DNA of 64,000 nt, from positions 123,969 through 187,968 of the forward strand of contig JAEMGR010000010.1 in the NCBI GenBank assembly GCA_016458225.1, in the 5' to 3' direction. Below the pieces are notes generated by a model, which made no database searches, had not been told where the DNA came from, and saw only the letters and a program-made list of their open reading frames with translations. A program made the position numbers and the translations under genes. The stretch is from Myxococcaceae bacterium JPH2 (GTDB taxonomy: Bacteria; Myxococcota; Myxococcia; Myxococcales; Myxococcaceae). Shown piece by piece: positions 10,704 through 20,104 of this stretch. How positions within the stretch are numbered: the first letter of the stretch is position 1; each line of letters starts with the position of its first letter.

Positions 10704-12335
10704 CTAGGCGCTCGAGGCGCGCCGCGACACGCGCCCGCCCCGCCGCGTACACGGGCGGATGCGGCCCTTGAGCGAGCCGTGCAGGTCGCTCAGCGTCGTC
10801 GCATCCGCGGTGCCGAACACGTAGCGGTCCGGCCGCACCACCACCACGTCCGCGGAGTGCTTCGCGAACCAGCTCCCGAGGCGGCCCTCCACATCGACGA
10901 GTTCACCCGAGCGGCCCGCGTCGACACGGGCCGCGGGCGCCAGGTGCGCCCACGTCGCCCCCAGCTCCTCGGCCAGGGCCCGCGCGCCCTGCTGCACTTC
11001 CACCGTCGCGCCCGGCCGGGTGATGACCGCGAAGCCATCCCCCAGCGCGTCGTCCAGGAGGAGCGCCTCCCCGTTCGCGCGCTGGACCCGCGGCTGCGGA
11101 ATGAGCAGCCCCTCGGCTGCGTCCTTCCCCTCGCGGCGCCCGCCCCGCATGAAGCCCTCGGAGAAGAAGAGGTTCGGCTTCATCCGGTACTCGCGGATGA
11201 ACGGCCCCGTCACGGGCAACCGGTACAGCAGGTGGATGAGGGCGTTGCGCGCGCGAGACATCAGCGGACCGCCCGAGGAGAGCATCTGCCCCAGCGACTC
11301 GGAGATGCGCATCATCTCCGCCGCGTGGGGACGCCGCTCCACTTCGTACGTATCCAGCAGCGAGTCGTCCGCGCCGCCGCCGAGCACCTGCGCCAGCTTC
11401 CACGTGAGGTTCGCCGCGTCACGCAGGCCCGAGCACAGGCCCTGCCCCAGGAACGGAGGCATGAGGTGCGCCGCGTCGCCGAGCAGGAAGACGCGGCCCA
11501 CGCGCCACTTCTCCGCCATGCGGCTGTGATACGCGTACACGTTGACGCTCTTCACCGTCACCGTCGCCGGATCCACGAAGGCCGAGATGATCCGCCGCAC
11601 GTACTCGGGCCGGCGCACTTCCTCCAGGTCCTGCCCCGGCCGCACCACCATGTCGAAGCGCAGCTCATCGCGCGCCGTCCGCGTCGCGATGCCCACCCGC
11701 TCCGGGCCGCAGGGGTAGTAGGTGAAGTCCGGCGCCTCTGAGGTCGTCCCCACCGCGATGGCCAGCGCGTGCGCCTGCGCCGTCGTGCCCTGCAGCGCCA
11801 GGCCGAGCCGCCGACGGATGCTGCTGTGCGAGCCATCGCATGCCAGGAGGTAGCGCGCGTACACGGACTCGGTGCGCCCCGAGGCGAGGTCCTTCACGCG
11901 CACCGACACACCGTCCTCGTCCTGCACGAAGGACTCGACCTCCGAGCCCGGCCAGAACGAGACGCTCGCGTGGCGCTGGAAGCCCTTGCGAAGCGCGGCC
12001 TCCAAACGCGGCTGCGTGAAGAGCGCGCCGATGGCGTGGCCGTTCGGGCGCTCCACCTTGGCGAAGTCCACCTCCGCCAACACGCGCAGCTCGTCATCGA
12101 CATACGCCATGCGCTGGCAGGGATGAAGGTCCGGCCCCAGCACATCCATCAGGCCCGCGGCTTGGAAGATGCGTTGCGTCTCGTCGTCGGCGTTGATGGC
12201 GCGAGACTGCCCATGGGGCGTTGTCTCCTTCTCGATGATCAGGGTGCGCAGCCCCTGCTGGCCCAAGAAGTTGGCTGCCATGGCCCCCACCGGGCCGCAT
12301 CCCACGATGATCACATCCACAGACTCTGGAGCCAT
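10704..12335 (-). CDS. FAD-dependent aromatic monooxygenase (PHBH/phenol hydroxylase type)
   Basis: 543 residues. The three flavin signatures of class A monooxygenases are present: GCGPVGAMAA at residues 12-21, ACDGSHSSIRR (the DG motif), and FLLGDAAHLMPPFLGQG (the GD motif) followed by GLRDAANLTWKL. A C-terminal domain of about 150 residues resembles the thioredoxin-like dimerisation domain of phenol hydroxylases and MhpA-type enzymes. It probably hydroxylates a phenolic or polyketide-like substrate using NAD(P)H. No catabolic or polyketide genes are near, so the substrate cannot be named. It is divergent from a SAM methyltransferase, a possible functional partner. Confidence 0.88.
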   Translation of the reverse strand: MAPESVDVIIVGCGPVGAMAANFLGQQGLRTLIIEKETTPHGQSRAINADDETQRIFQAAGLMDVLGPDLHPCQRMAYVDDELRVLAEVDFAKVERPNGHAIGALFTQPRLEAALRKGFQRHASVSFWPGSEVESFVQDEDGVSVRVKDLASGRTESVYARYLLACDGSHSSIRRRLGLALQGTTAQAHALAIAVGTTSEAPDFTYYPCGPERVGIATRTARDELRFDMVVRPGQDLEEVRRPEYVRRIISAFVDPATVTVKSVNVYAYHSRMAEKWRVGRVFLLGDAAHLMPPFLGQGLCSGLRDAANLTWKLAQVLGGGADDSLLDTYEVERRPHAAEMMRISESLGQMLSSGGPLMSRARNALIHLLYRLPVTGPFIREYRMKPNLFFSEGFMRGGRREGKDAAEGLLIPQPRVQRANGEALLLDDALGDGFAVITRPGATVEVQQGARALAEELGATWAHLAPAARVDAGRSGELVDVEGRLGSWFAKHSADVVVVRPDRYVFGTADATTLSDLHGSLKGRIRPCTRRGGRVSRRASSA

Positions 12336-12760
12336 CTGCCCACTCCCCGTTGCGTGCGTGCCGTGATGTTGAGCGTGCGCCTGTCTGAATCCCCCCGTTG
12401 TCCGTGGAGTTCAGTGTAGCCCCAACATCCGGCACTCGCACCATTGCGATTTGTTTCACCGCATGTGTCTCGCGCGACACACCCCCGACGCGATTTCACG
12501 TCTCTCTCTTCACAAACGCCGCGCGCGAAATTCCTTGCATGTCTGGCAATTGTCCCGGTGAAACATGGAAAGCTGGCTCAATTCTTACCCTGGGGGTTCA
12601 ACATTGCGCCCCTACCGCGCAGAACTCCTGGAACAGTCTGGTTAAATTGATGCATCAGATGAATGCGAAGGCCCCGCACGGACCGCTTGTGTGAGCTGGA
12701 GAACTCGGCGAGATTGGCGCCCCCCACCTCTCTCCCCGCCCCTTGGCGCGCCCATCAATT
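12336..12760. other. Divergent intergenic region (425 bp), monooxygenase / methyltransferase
   Basis: This stretch is clearly less GC-rich than its flanks and has no convincing coding pattern. It holds an 18-bp inverted repeat (12464-12481) and a 10-bp palindrome TGATGCATCA (12648-12657). It probably carries promoters for both flanking genes; I could not place a convincing -35/-10 pair. Confidence 0.5.
12464..12481. promoter_or_regulatory. Operator-like inverted repeat
   Basis: TGTGTC-TCGCGC-GACACA is a perfect 6-bp inverted repeat with a 6-bp, itself partly symmetric, centre. It lies about 130 bp upstream of the monooxygenase start and 280 bp upstream of the methyltransferase start. The size fits a homodimeric repressor site. 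No regulator gene is adjacent. Confidence 0.4.
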
Positions 12761-13555
12761 ATGCCCAGACTGCAACTTTTCGAGCTTGAGGATCAGCCGT
12801 GGTTCCCCGCGACGCTCCGACGCGGTGTGACGGACTTCCTGGCTTTTGTATGGGGCCTGTCTGACGACCGGTACACGGAGTTCGTCACGCGGCTGAAGCG
12901 GGCGATGGAGTCCATGGGCGAACACACGCTGCTGGACATGGCGTCCGGGAGCGCGGGCCCGGTGCCCAAGCTCATCCAGCTGATGGAGGAGCGAGAGAAC
13001 TACAAGGTCGACGCGCTGCTGACGGACCTGTATCCGGACGTGGAGACGTTCGAGAAGGTGAAGACGCAGCACGCCGGGCGCATCGACTACGTGTCGACGC
13101 CCGTGGACGCGACCGCGGTTCCCCCCGAGTACTCGGGCTTCCGCATCATGTGCAACTCGTTCCACCACCTGCCGCCCGAGCAGGCGCGCAAGGTGCTCGC
13201 GGATGCAGTGGCGCAGCGGCGCGGCATCGCCATCATGGAGTTGGTGGAGCGACGAGGGCCGGCCATCGCGATGACGGCCGCGGCGCTGCTCAACGTGCCC
13301 TTGACCACGCCCTTCATTCGTCCGGTGAAGCTGGATCGGCTGGCGTTCACGTATTTGTTGCCGCTCATCCCCTTCGCGGCCGCGTTCGACGGCGTGGTGT
13401 CGTGCCTGCGGACCTACTCGGTGGAGGAGATGCGCGAGCTGACGGAAGGTCTGAGCGACGACTACATCTGGGAGATTGATCGCCTGACGAACGCGGGAAA
13501 TCCGTTCGGCCTGATGATGCTCATTGGGCGACCCGCTTCGACCCCGAAGGCCTGA
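12761..13555 (+). CDS. Class I SAM-dependent methyltransferase family protein
   Basis: 264 residues from ATG 12761; a TTG six codons earlier is possible but no good ribosome binding site is seen for either. LLDMASGSAGP near residue 60 is the glycine-rich motif I for SAM binding, followed by ALLTDLYP (acidic end of beta-2) and IMCNSFHHLP (motif post-I/IV). The C-terminal third has long hydrophobic stretches (FTYLLPLIPFAAAF) that may give membrane or lipid contact. The substrate is unknown. It is divergent from the FAD monooxygenase and followed by a terminator, so monocistronic or paired only with the small ORF at 13673. Confidence 0.7.
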   Translation: MPRLQLFELEDQPWFPATLRRGVTDFLAFVWGLSDDRYTEFVTRLKRAMESMGEHTLLDMASGSAGPVPKLIQLMEERENYKVDALLTDLYPDVETFEKVKTQHAGRIDYVSTPVDATAVPPEYSGFRIMCNSFHHLPPEQARKVLADAVAQRRGIAIMELVERRGPAIAMTAAALLNVPLTTPFIRPVKLDRLAFTYLLPLIPFAAAFDGVVSCLRTYSVEEMRELTEGLSDDYIWEIDRLTNAGNPFGLMMLIGRPASTPKA

Positions 13556-13566
13556 GTTGCGCTGTC

Positions 13567-13616
13567 GGGAAGCGCGCACTGGCGCCTCGCGTTAGCGCGG
13601 GGCGTCGTGCTTTCCC
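13567..13616 (+). terminator. Long imperfect hairpin after the methyltransferase gene
   Basis: GGGAA at 13567 pairs with the TTTCCC ending at 13616, with inner pairs GCGCAC/GTGC and CGCG/GCGC. It begins 12 bp after the stop codon and probably ends the methyltransferase transcript. Confidence 0.5.
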
Positions 13617-13672
13617 TCGGCATCAGGCGTTGAATGGCTGCTTCCCGCGCAGTCTCGCGAAGGAGCAGACAC

Positions 13673-13873
13673 ATGGAATGGCTCGACTTCCAGCGGTGGT
13701 CCCCTGAGGTGCAGCGCAAGCTGGCGCTCCAGGTGTCCCGTCTGGAGAGGACCGTAGCGTACCGCCGCGCGGCCCCCGTGAAGTCAGGGAGCACGCTGGC
13801 GCATCGGATGTGCACGTTGCTGAGGAAGTACACGCGCACCAATCCGTGGGGCCACCCCGCCTCCGAGTGTTGA
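13673..13873 (+). CDS. Small hypothetical protein (66 aa)
   Basis: Starts MEWLDFQRWSPEVQRK at ATG 13673, with a good GAAGGAG site 7 nt upstream. It is rich in Arg and Lys with an amphipathic helical pattern, so a small basic cytoplasmic protein is likely. No signal peptide, membrane segment or known motif is visible. It is followed within 10 bp by a strong hairpin. The ribosome binding site and terminator support a real gene; function is not recognisable. Confidence 0.5.
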   Translation: MEWLDFQRWSPEVQRKLALQVSRLERTVAYRRAAPVKSGSTLAHRMCTLLRKYTRTNPWGHPASEC

Positions 13874-13882
13874 GCCTCTCCT

Positions 13883-13913
13883 GCCCCGGCTCCGCACCTT
13901 CGCGGGCCGGGGC
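13883..13913. terminator. Hairpin terminator between small ORF and menE
   Basis: Perfect arms GCCCCGGC and GCCGGGGC with a 15-nt loop, flanked by partly complementary CCTCTCC/GGGAGG. It lies between converging genes. Confidence 0.6.
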
Positions 13914-13973
13914 GGGAGGCACTGTTTCGAGCGCTCCCGAGGCAGCCCCGTCACACGAACTCGAGGTCGAACC

Positions 13974-15419
13974 TCAGCGTGTGGCTTGCTGGCGCAGCAC
14001 GCCGCGCTCGACCTTGCTCATCGCGTTGCGTGGCAGCTCCGCGATGAAGATGAATCGCGCGGGCACCTTGAACCCCGCGAGCGACTGTCGACACCAGACC
14101 TCGAGTTCCCCTGCCGTTGGAGCCGAGCTCCCCGCCCGAGTCACCACGAACGCGACGGGGACTTCGCCCCAGCGTGGCTCGGGCACACCGACGACCGCGC
14201 TCTCCAGCACGGAGGGGTGGTTGGCGAGCACGGCCTCGATCTCCGCGGGATAGATGTTCTCGCCTCCGCGCACGACGAGATCCGTGCGGCGTGAGAGCAA
14301 GGTCAGCCGGCCTCGCACATCGAGCACTCCGACGTCTCGCGTGCGCAACCAGCCTTCACGCAGGGCTTCGCGTGTTGCATCGGGGCGGTTCCAGTAGCCC
14401 GCCATCACCGTCTCACCGCGCACTTCGATGTCGCCCTCCTCGCCAGCACCGAGAGCACGGCCCCGCGGGTCGACGATGCGGACCTCGAGGGTGGGAAGCG
14501 GTGGCCCGGCCGTGCGGCCATCGGCTTCGCTGGGACGTTCTGTCGCCACCTGAGAACAGGCCTCGGTCAAGCCGTAGGTCTGGAGCGCGAGCAGGCCCGC
14601 CGCACGGGCTCGCGCCAACAAGGGCGTGGGCACCGGTCCGCCACCAATCAATGCGAGACGGAAGGTGTCTGGCACAGGCCGATCGCTGCGCTCGTCGAGG
14701 ACCCGTTCCAGCGTGGTGGCCACGAAGCTGGCATGCGTGACGCCTGAGAAGTCGATGGCGCGGTTGACCGCGCTCGCATCGAAGCGCTCGTGGAGAAGAA
14801 GACAGCCACCCTCGAAGGCCGTTCGCGTGAGCATCGCGAGCCCGCCTACGTGGAACAGCGGCAGTGTGCCCAGCCAGCGCGGCGCGGCATGGGCTCCGAG
14901 GTTCGCTGCCGAGGCTCGCGCCGACGCGCGGAAGGCGCCCTCGGTGAGCACGGCCCCCTTCGGTCGCCCTGTCGTCCCACTGGTGAAGAGGATGACCCGT
15001 GGCGTGTCTCGATGAAGTGGCACCTGCGTGGACGAAGGCGCGCGGGAGTTCTCTGCCCAGGCCTCCAGCGGCTCTGCTCCGGGGAGGCGCTCCGCGAGAG
15101 ATGCCTGTGCGAGCCTGAGCACGGGCGCGATGTCCTCCACGAGCGGCGCCAGCTCCACGGCCGTGAGCCGTGCGTTCAACGGCGCATAGATGGCACCCAG
15201 GCGACACAGGGCCCAGAACAGGAACACGACTGAAGGATGGCTCGCGGACAGCACCGCGACCCGCGAACCGCTGCCCACGCCTCGCTGATCCAACGCGGCG
15301 GTCCAACGTGAGACCTCTGTGTCCAGGGCCGCGTAGGTCCACGCGCGTCCCGCGAAGGTCAGGGCCTCCGCAGCCGGGTGATTTCGCGCGCCCTCGTGAA
15401 TGGGACAGTCGAACGTCAT
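13974..15419 (-). CDS. menE: 2-succinylbenzoate--CoA ligase
   Basis: 481 residues from ATG 15419, which overlaps the menC stop (ATGA). Adenylating-enzyme motifs are all present: LFTSGTTGRPKGAVL (P-loop-like A3), QTYGLTEACSQV (A5), GYWNRP and WLRTRDVG (A7/A8), and the C-terminal AMSKVERGVLR with the catalytic Lys (A10). It activates o-succinylbenzoate to its CoA thioester in menaquinone synthesis. It is last in the menFDHACE operon. Within the acyl-CoA ligase family the specific assignment comes mainly from the operon, and its short length agrees with MenE. Confidence 0.92.
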   Translation of the reverse strand: MTFDCPIHEGARNHPAAEALTFAGRAWTYAALDTEVSRWTAALDQRGVGSGSRVAVLSASHPSVVFLFWALCRLGAIYAPLNARLTAVELAPLVEDIAPVLRLAQASLAERLPGAEPLEAWAENSRAPSSTQVPLHRDTPRVILFTSGTTGRPKGAVLTEGAFRASARASAANLGAHAAPRWLGTLPLFHVGGLAMLTRTAFEGGCLLLHERFDASAVNRAIDFSGVTHASFVATTLERVLDERSDRPVPDTFRLALIGGGPVPTPLLARARAAGLLALQTYGLTEACSQVATERPSEADGRTAGPPLPTLEVRIVDPRGRALGAGEEGDIEVRGETVMAGYWNRPDATREALREGWLRTRDVGVLDVRGRLTLLSRRTDLVVRGGENIYPAEIEAVLANHPSVLESAVVGVPEPRWGEVPVAFVVTRAGSSAPTAGELEVWCRQSLAGFKVPARFIFIAELPRNAMSKVERGVLRQQATR

Positions 15420-16564
15420 TCCCGCTGTTCCTCCCAGCCGATTCCCGGGGCATCGGACAAGTGGATCCGCCCCGCCACGGGTCGATACGGATGGACCGGT
15501 GGCTCGTTCGTGAACAAGCGCCCCACCGCGAGCCCCGAGGCCAGCTCGCCCGACGGTAGCGCCGCCGCGAGGTGTGCCGCACCTGCTCGTGCGATCACTC
15601 CATCCAGTGAGCTGGTGACGAACGTCCGGATGCCTCGGCGTTCCGCTCGGCGCGCCCACTCGAGGGACGTCAACAAGCCTCCGAGCACCATGGGCTTGAG
15701 AACCCAAACGCGCACGGAAGGCGTGCCCTCCTCGGATGACAATGCTCGACGCAATCGCTCCGGCGACACGAGCGACTCATCCGCGGCGATGGCACACGGT
15801 GCGGACTGCTGCACTCGGCAGAGTGCGTCCCAATCCTCGGCGGGCGTGGGCTGCTCCACCAGCTCCGGTGAGTATCGATGGAGCACCCGCAGGGCTTGAA
15901 TTGCCTCGGGCTCGGTCCAGCCGCCGTTCGCATCGAGGCGGATCCGTGCGCGTGGACCCGCGGCCTCGCGCACCGCTCGCACCCGGGCTTCGTCTTCGTC
16001 GAGCGGGCGTCCGGCGACCTTGAGCTTCAGCGTGTCGAAGCCTTCGGCCACGGACTGGTGCGCTTCGTCCGCGAGTACGGCGGGAGTTGCGGCTCCCAGG
16101 AGCGCATTCACGCGGACCGCGGAGCGCGCGGCTTCGAAGAAGAGCTTGCGGAGCGGGAGCCCTCGGCGCAGCGCGAGTAACTCCAGCAGGGCCTGCTCCA
16201 ACGCATGCTCCGCGGCAGGCAGTCGCGGAGCCGTCCCACTCGCGCGGACTCGGACCTTTGCGCCGCCCCACCGCTCCAACTCGGTGGCGTCTCCGCTCAG
16301 CGTGGACGCAATCGCCTCCAGCGAGTCGGCGACGGTCTGGCCCACCAGCGTCGAGGACCACCGTCTCAGCGCGGATTCAGTCGCCGCGAGGGGTTCCGTG
16401 CCGAACTCAGGCAACGGCATGGCCTCGCCTCGCCCTACGTGACCCGCTTCATCCACGAGGCGCACGATCCAACCTTCGCGTGCCGCGTACGTCGCGCGCG
16501 CCGTCCGTAGCGGCCGAGCGAAGTCCAGCCGCAGCGGGGTCAGCGTCGCGTGGGCGATGCGCAT
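15416..16564 (-). CDS. menC: o-Succinylbenzoate synthase
   Basis: 382 residues from MRIAHATLTPLRLDFARPL; the frame is open well upstream but that part lies inside menA on the same strand. This is the enolase-superfamily MenC: LKLKVAGRP contains the KxK acid/base pair, RLDANGGWT and VEQPTP carry two metal ligands, and AIAADESL the third; VLKPMVLGGL holds the second catalytic Lys. It dehydrates SHCHC to o-succinylbenzoate. It starts 8 nt after menA and overlaps menE by 4 nt. Confidence 0.93.
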   Translation of the reverse strand: MRIAHATLTPLRLDFARPLRTARATYAAREGWIVRLVDEAGHVGRGEAMPLPEFGTEPLAATESALRRWSSTLVGQTVADSLEAIASTLSGDATELERWGGAKVRVRASGTAPRLPAAEHALEQALLELLALRRGLPLRKLFFEAARSAVRVNALLGAATPAVLADEAHQSVAEGFDTLKLKVAGRPLDEDEARVRAVREAAGPRARIRLDANGGWTEPEAIQALRVLHRYSPELVEQPTPAEDWDALCRVQQSAPCAIAADESLVSPERLRRALSSEEGTPSVRVWVLKPMVLGGLLTSLEWARRAERRGIRTFVTSSLDGVIARAGAAHLAAALPSGELASGLAVGRLFTNEPPVHPYRPVAGRIHLSDAPGIGWEEQRE

Positions 16565-16572
16565 GGCGCTCG

Positions 16573-17493
16573 TCAGCGCAGGTACAGCCCCACCGCGAAG
16601 AGCACGCCGAACACGAGCTGCAGTCGCGCCGTGCCACCCAATGCGGGGTTGAGTGCCGCGCCCTGCGACTTGAGCACGAGCTTCAAGGGCGGCACCGCCA
16701 GCGGCAGGCTCAGGAACGGCAACAGCACCCACGGACTCGCGAGGCCCATCGCGAGCAGTGCGACAGGCGTGGCGTAGGACAGCGCCAGCAGCAGCACGTA
16801 CTCCGCCTTGCCGAAGCCCGAGCCGAAACGAACGACGAGCGTGCGCTTGCCGGCCTTCACGTCCGTGGTGGCATCCCGCAGGTTGTTCACCACGAGGATG
16901 CCCGTGCCCAGGCCGCCCACCGGCACCGCGGCCCACCATGCCGCGGTGCTCACCAGGCCCGCTTGCACGAAGTACGTGCCCGCCACGGCGGCGAAGCCGA
17001 AGAAGATGAGCACGAAGAGATCACCCAGGCCGTGATAGCCCAGCGGATACGGGCCACCCGTGTACGCATAGCCACACAGGAGCGAAGCCAGGCCCACGAC
17101 GAGGATGGGCCAACCGGCGATCGCCACCAGGTACACGCCCACGAGCGTGGCCAGGCCGAAGCACACCAGCGCGCCCGCCATGACCGTGCTCGGCGAGATG
17201 AGCCCGCTCTGCGTCACGCGCGTGGGCCCGAGGCGCTCTGCCGTATCGGCGCCCTTCTTGAAGTCGTAGTAGTCGTTGACGAAGTTCGTCCCGATCTGGA
17301 TGAGCACCGCTCCCACGAACGCGGCGATCGCGGGCAGCCAACGTCCCACGCCCTCGGCGAACGCCAGCGCGGTCCCCACCACCACGGGCACCGAGCCCGC
17401 GGTCAGGGTCTTCGGACGCGCCGCCATCAACCACGTCTTCAAGGAAGGCTGCGGCTGTCCCGGCGTGGCCAGGTTGGGAACGGTGGTGCTCAT
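16573..17493 (-). CDS. menA: 1,4-Dihydroxy-2-naphthoate polyprenyltransferase
   Basis: 306 residues from MSTTVPNLA; the start overlaps the menH stop by ATGA. It is a UbiA-family integral membrane protein with about eight or nine hydrophobic helices. The prenyl-diphosphate-binding Asp motifs are seen as [14 protein letters not shown] and [17 protein letters not shown], the MenA-type signature. It attaches the isoprenoid tail to DHNA in the inner membrane. Its position inside the men operon agrees. Confidence 0.94.
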   Translation of the reverse strand: MSTTVPNLATPGQPQPSLKTWLMAARPKTLTAGSVPVVVGTALAFAEGVGRWLPAIAAFVGAVLIQIGTNFVNDYYDFKKGADTAERLGPTRVTQSGLISPSTVMAGALVCFGLATLVGVYLVAIAGWPILVVGLASLLCGYAYTGGPYPLGYHGLGDLFVLIFFGFAAVAGTYFVQAGLVSTAAWWAAVPVGGLGTGILVVNNLRDATTDVKAGKRTLVVRFGSGFGKAEYVLLLALSYATPVALLAMGLASPWVLLPFLSLPLAVPPLKLVLKSQGAALNPALGGTARLQLVFGVLFAVGLYLR

Positions 17494-18344
17494 GGACTCG
17501 AGGCCTCTCTGCGCAACGCGGTGTGCTCGAACTGCGGCGCTTCGTACCAGGGTGTCTGGAGAAAAGAGAGCACCTCGCGCACGTACGCCTCGGGCGTCTC
17601 CAGGTGGGGAGTGTGACCGCAGTCCGCGAACGCGTGCCGCCACACCACCGGAAGCTCCGCCGCCATGCGCCGCGCGAGCTGGGTGAACTTCTCGTCCCGA
17701 GCCCCCGTCAGCAACAACGTGGGCAGGCGCTGTCGATGCAGACTCGGCCAGTAGTCAGGCTGGACTCCGACCCCCAGCGTCCCCAGCGCGCCCGCGAGCC
17801 CCGTGACCGTGCACGCGCGTCGGCGCTCGCGCAGCGCATCTTGATGCTGCGCGGGAAGCTGGCGCAGGCCATCGAACAGCGGCAGGGCCTCCCAGCGCTC
17901 CACGAAGGCGTCCACGCCGCGCGCCTGGATGAAGGCCGCGAGCCGGGCATCCGACTCGCGCCGCGCCGCGCGCTCCTGACGGCGATGCAGCCCCGGCGAG
18001 CCGCTCTCCATGATGAGGCGCTCGAACACCTCGGGCGCCGTCACCGCCGCCGCCAGCGCAACACGCGCGCCCTGTGAGTACCCGAGGAGATCCACCGGGC
18101 CTTCACCCAGGCTTCGCGCGAGTCGGATCACCGCGTCGACCGTCTCGACGAAGCCCTCTCGACCCGAGCGCTCGGGCAACGGCGTGGCGCCATGGCCCGG
18201 CAGGTCCACCGCCACCGCGCGCACCGAGCGACTCAGCAGGGGCTTCAGGTGGTCGAAGGAGGCGCGGCTGCCCGTGAAGCCGTGGAGCAGCAACACGGTC
18301 CGAGGCCCCTCGCCCCACGTCTCGTACGCCAGCGTCACGCCCAT
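17490..18344 (-). CDS. menH: 2-Succinyl-6-hydroxy-2,4-cyclohexadiene-1-carboxylate synthase
   Basis: 284 residues, alpha/beta-hydrolase fold. [10 protein letters not shown] follows the first strands (oxyanion side); GYSQGA gives the nucleophile Ser at residue 90; GARDEKF and DCGHTPHLE supply the catalytic Asp and His. MenH eliminates pyruvate from SEPHCHC, the MenD product. The gene overlaps menD by 10 nt and menA by 4 nt. Annotation within this broad superfamily rests on the operon position and on the HGFTGS and GYSQGAR motifs typical of MenH. Confidence 0.92.
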   Translation of the reverse strand: MGVTLAYETWGEGPRTVLLLHGFTGSRASFDHLKPLLSRSVRAVAVDLPGHGATPLPERSGREGFVETVDAVIRLARSLGEGPVDLLGYSQGARVALAAAVTAPEVFERLIMESGSPGLHRRQERAARRESDARLAAFIQARGVDAFVERWEALPLFDGLRQLPAQHQDALRERRRACTVTGLAGALGTLGVGVQPDYWPSLHRQRLPTLLLTGARDEKFTQLARRMAAELPVVWRHAFADCGHTPHLETPEAYVREVLSFLQTPWYEAPQFEHTALRREASSP

Positions 18345-20104
18345 GGTCCGTCTCCCAGTGCGCCCGCCATCCGCGCGAAGAGCTGCCGGTGGTCATCCAC
18401 GTTCGTGGCCCGGTCCACTCGCACCTCCACCACGCGCAATCCGCCTTCGAGCCCCTCGCGCACCGCGGAGCGCAGCGCCGAAGGCGTCGTGGGTCGCGAG
18501 AATCGGGCTCCGGCCAAGGCCGCCGCATGCGACAGGTCCACGCCGTGCGGAGTACCGAACAGTGTCTCGAAGGCCTCGCGCGGCGCGGACTGAGCGATGG
18601 GCAGGAACGAGAAGATGCCTCCACCGTCGTTGTTCACCACCACCACCGTGAGCGACACCCGCGCGCGAGCCGCGGTGACGAGTCCGCCCACGTCGTGAAG
18701 CAGCGCCAGGTCCCCGGTCAGCAGTACCGCCGGACGACCCGCCGCCGAGGCCATGCCCGCCGCAGTGGAGACAATCCCGTCGATGCCGTTCGCTCCCCGG
18801 TTGGCGAGCACGCGCATGGGTCCCGCGCTCGACGGCGCGAACGCGTCCACCGCGCGAATGGGCATGCTGCTCGACACGAACAACTGCGCCCCGACAGGCA
18901 GCGCGGCCACCACCTCGCTGGCCACGCGCGGCTCGGTGAGCACGTCGGGCCGCTCCGCGAACGCGGCCTCCAACGCCCCTCGGACGCGGCGCTCCCCGGA
19001 GAGGAACGACTCGGCCCACTTCCCCGGACCACGAGACAGGCCTGTCGCCAGCGCGCGACACGCGAGGACCGCCGAGCCCTCGACCACCGTGGCCGCGCGA
19101 TGCGCGGGATCGAACAGCGCGCCCTCGTCACTGAAGACGACAATCTCCGCGCCGGACGCGTCGAGCCATTGCTGGGGCGCCTTCGGGGTCAGCCCTCCGC
19201 CAAAGCGCAGCACCAGCTCGGGCCGATGCGCCTGTGCGAACGCACCATGGCGCAGCAGCGCGTCGTAGCAGGACACCGTGAGCGGCCCGCCACCGAAGCG
19301 GGCCTGGGACACGGCCTCCGCGAGCACGGGGTAGCCCGTCGCGAGGCTCAGCGCGGTGATGGCTTCGTTGAAGCCATCGTCCTCGTCACGAGGACCGCAG
19401 ACGATGACGCCCCTCGCGGTGGCGGCAACTCGGCGGCGCACCTCGTCCAGGATGTTCGCGTCGGGCGCACGCGAGGGCGGCACGATGCGCGTGAGCGGCA
19501 CGCCCTGGCGTCCCGCTCTCGCCAGCATGGAGAGGTGCTCGGCGCCATGGGCCTCGGGCGTCGGCGCGAGCGGCTCGCGGAACGGGACGTTGAGCTGCAC
19601 CGCACCTCGCGGCGCGCGCATGGCGCAACCGACCGCGCGGGCCGCGGTGGCTCGCAGGTGGGTGATGGGCGCGTTCCCCGACTCGGGCAGTCCCACGTCC
19701 GCGTAGAAGCGACTGAACTCGCCGTAGAACCGATCCTGCGGCACGGTCTGAGCCGCGCCCCACCCCTGAAGCTCCAGGGGACGATCCGCGGTCAGGATGA
19801 TCAGCGGCACGTGTGACATGGCCGCTTCGATGACCGCGGGATAGAAGTGCGCCCCCGCCGAGCCACTCGTCGCCACCAGCACCACGGGCGCCCGCGAGTG
19901 CTTCGCGAGGCCCAGCGCGAAGAACCCCGCGCTCCGCTCGTCGATGACGGACCACGTGCGCAGACCCTCCGCGCTCGCGCAGGCCAGGGCCAGCGGCGAA
20001 GAGCGCGAGCCCGGACACACCACCGCGTGGCGCACGCCGCCGCGGATCAGCTCCTCCAGCAGGGCCCGGGCCCAGAGCTGGTTGAGGTTAGCGTCGGACG
20101 ACAT
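18335..20104 (-). CDS. menD: SEPHCHC synthase (ThDP-dependent MenD)
   Basis: 589 residues, full length. The N-terminal pyrimidine-binding domain has VVCPGSRSSPLALA and LVATSGSAGAHFYPAVIEA; the C-terminal pyrophosphate domain has VLTGDLALLHDVGGL and VVVNNDGGGIFSFLP, matching the ThDP GDG..NN region with the MenD-specific NDGGGIF. It condenses isochorismate and 2-oxoglutarate in the first committed step of menaquinone synthesis. It overlaps menF by 17 nt, indicating translational coupling. Confidence 0.96.
   Translation of the reverse strand: MSSDANLNQLWARALLEELIRGGVRHAVVCPGSRSSPLALACASAEGLRTWSVIDERSAGFFALGLAKHSRAPVVLVATSGSAGAHFYPAVIEAAMSHVPLIILTADRPLELQGWGAAQTVPQDRFYGEFSRFYADVGLPESGNAPITHLRATAARAVGCAMRAPRGAVQLNVPFREPLAPTPEAHGAEHLSMLARAGRQGVPLTRIVPPSRAPDANILDEVRRRVAATARGVIVCGPRDEDDGFNEAITALSLATGYPVLAEAVSQARFGGGPLTVSCYDALLRHGAFAQAHRPELVLRFGGGLTPKAPQQWLDASGAEIVVFSDEGALFDPAHRAATVVEGSAVLACRALATGLSRGPGKWAESFLSGERRVRGALEAAFAERPDVLTEPRVASEVVAALPVGAQLFVSSSMPIRAVDAFAPSSAGPMRVLANRGANGIDGIVSTAAGMASAAGRPAVLLTGDLALLHDVGGLVTAARARVSLTVVVVNNDGGGIFSFLPIAQSAPREAFETLFGTPHGVDLSHAAALAGARFSRPTTPSALRSAVREGLEGGLRVVEVRVDRATNVDDHRQLFARMAGALGDGPWA

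Noticed and set aside
12398-12694. 98-residue plus-strand frame in the divergent intergenic region
   Set aside because: No ribosome binding site, no third-position GC bias, and it spans the inverted repeat. More likely non-coding.
18389-19816. 475-residue plus-strand frame opposite menD
   Set aside because: Antisense shadow of a gene with complete ThDP motifs.
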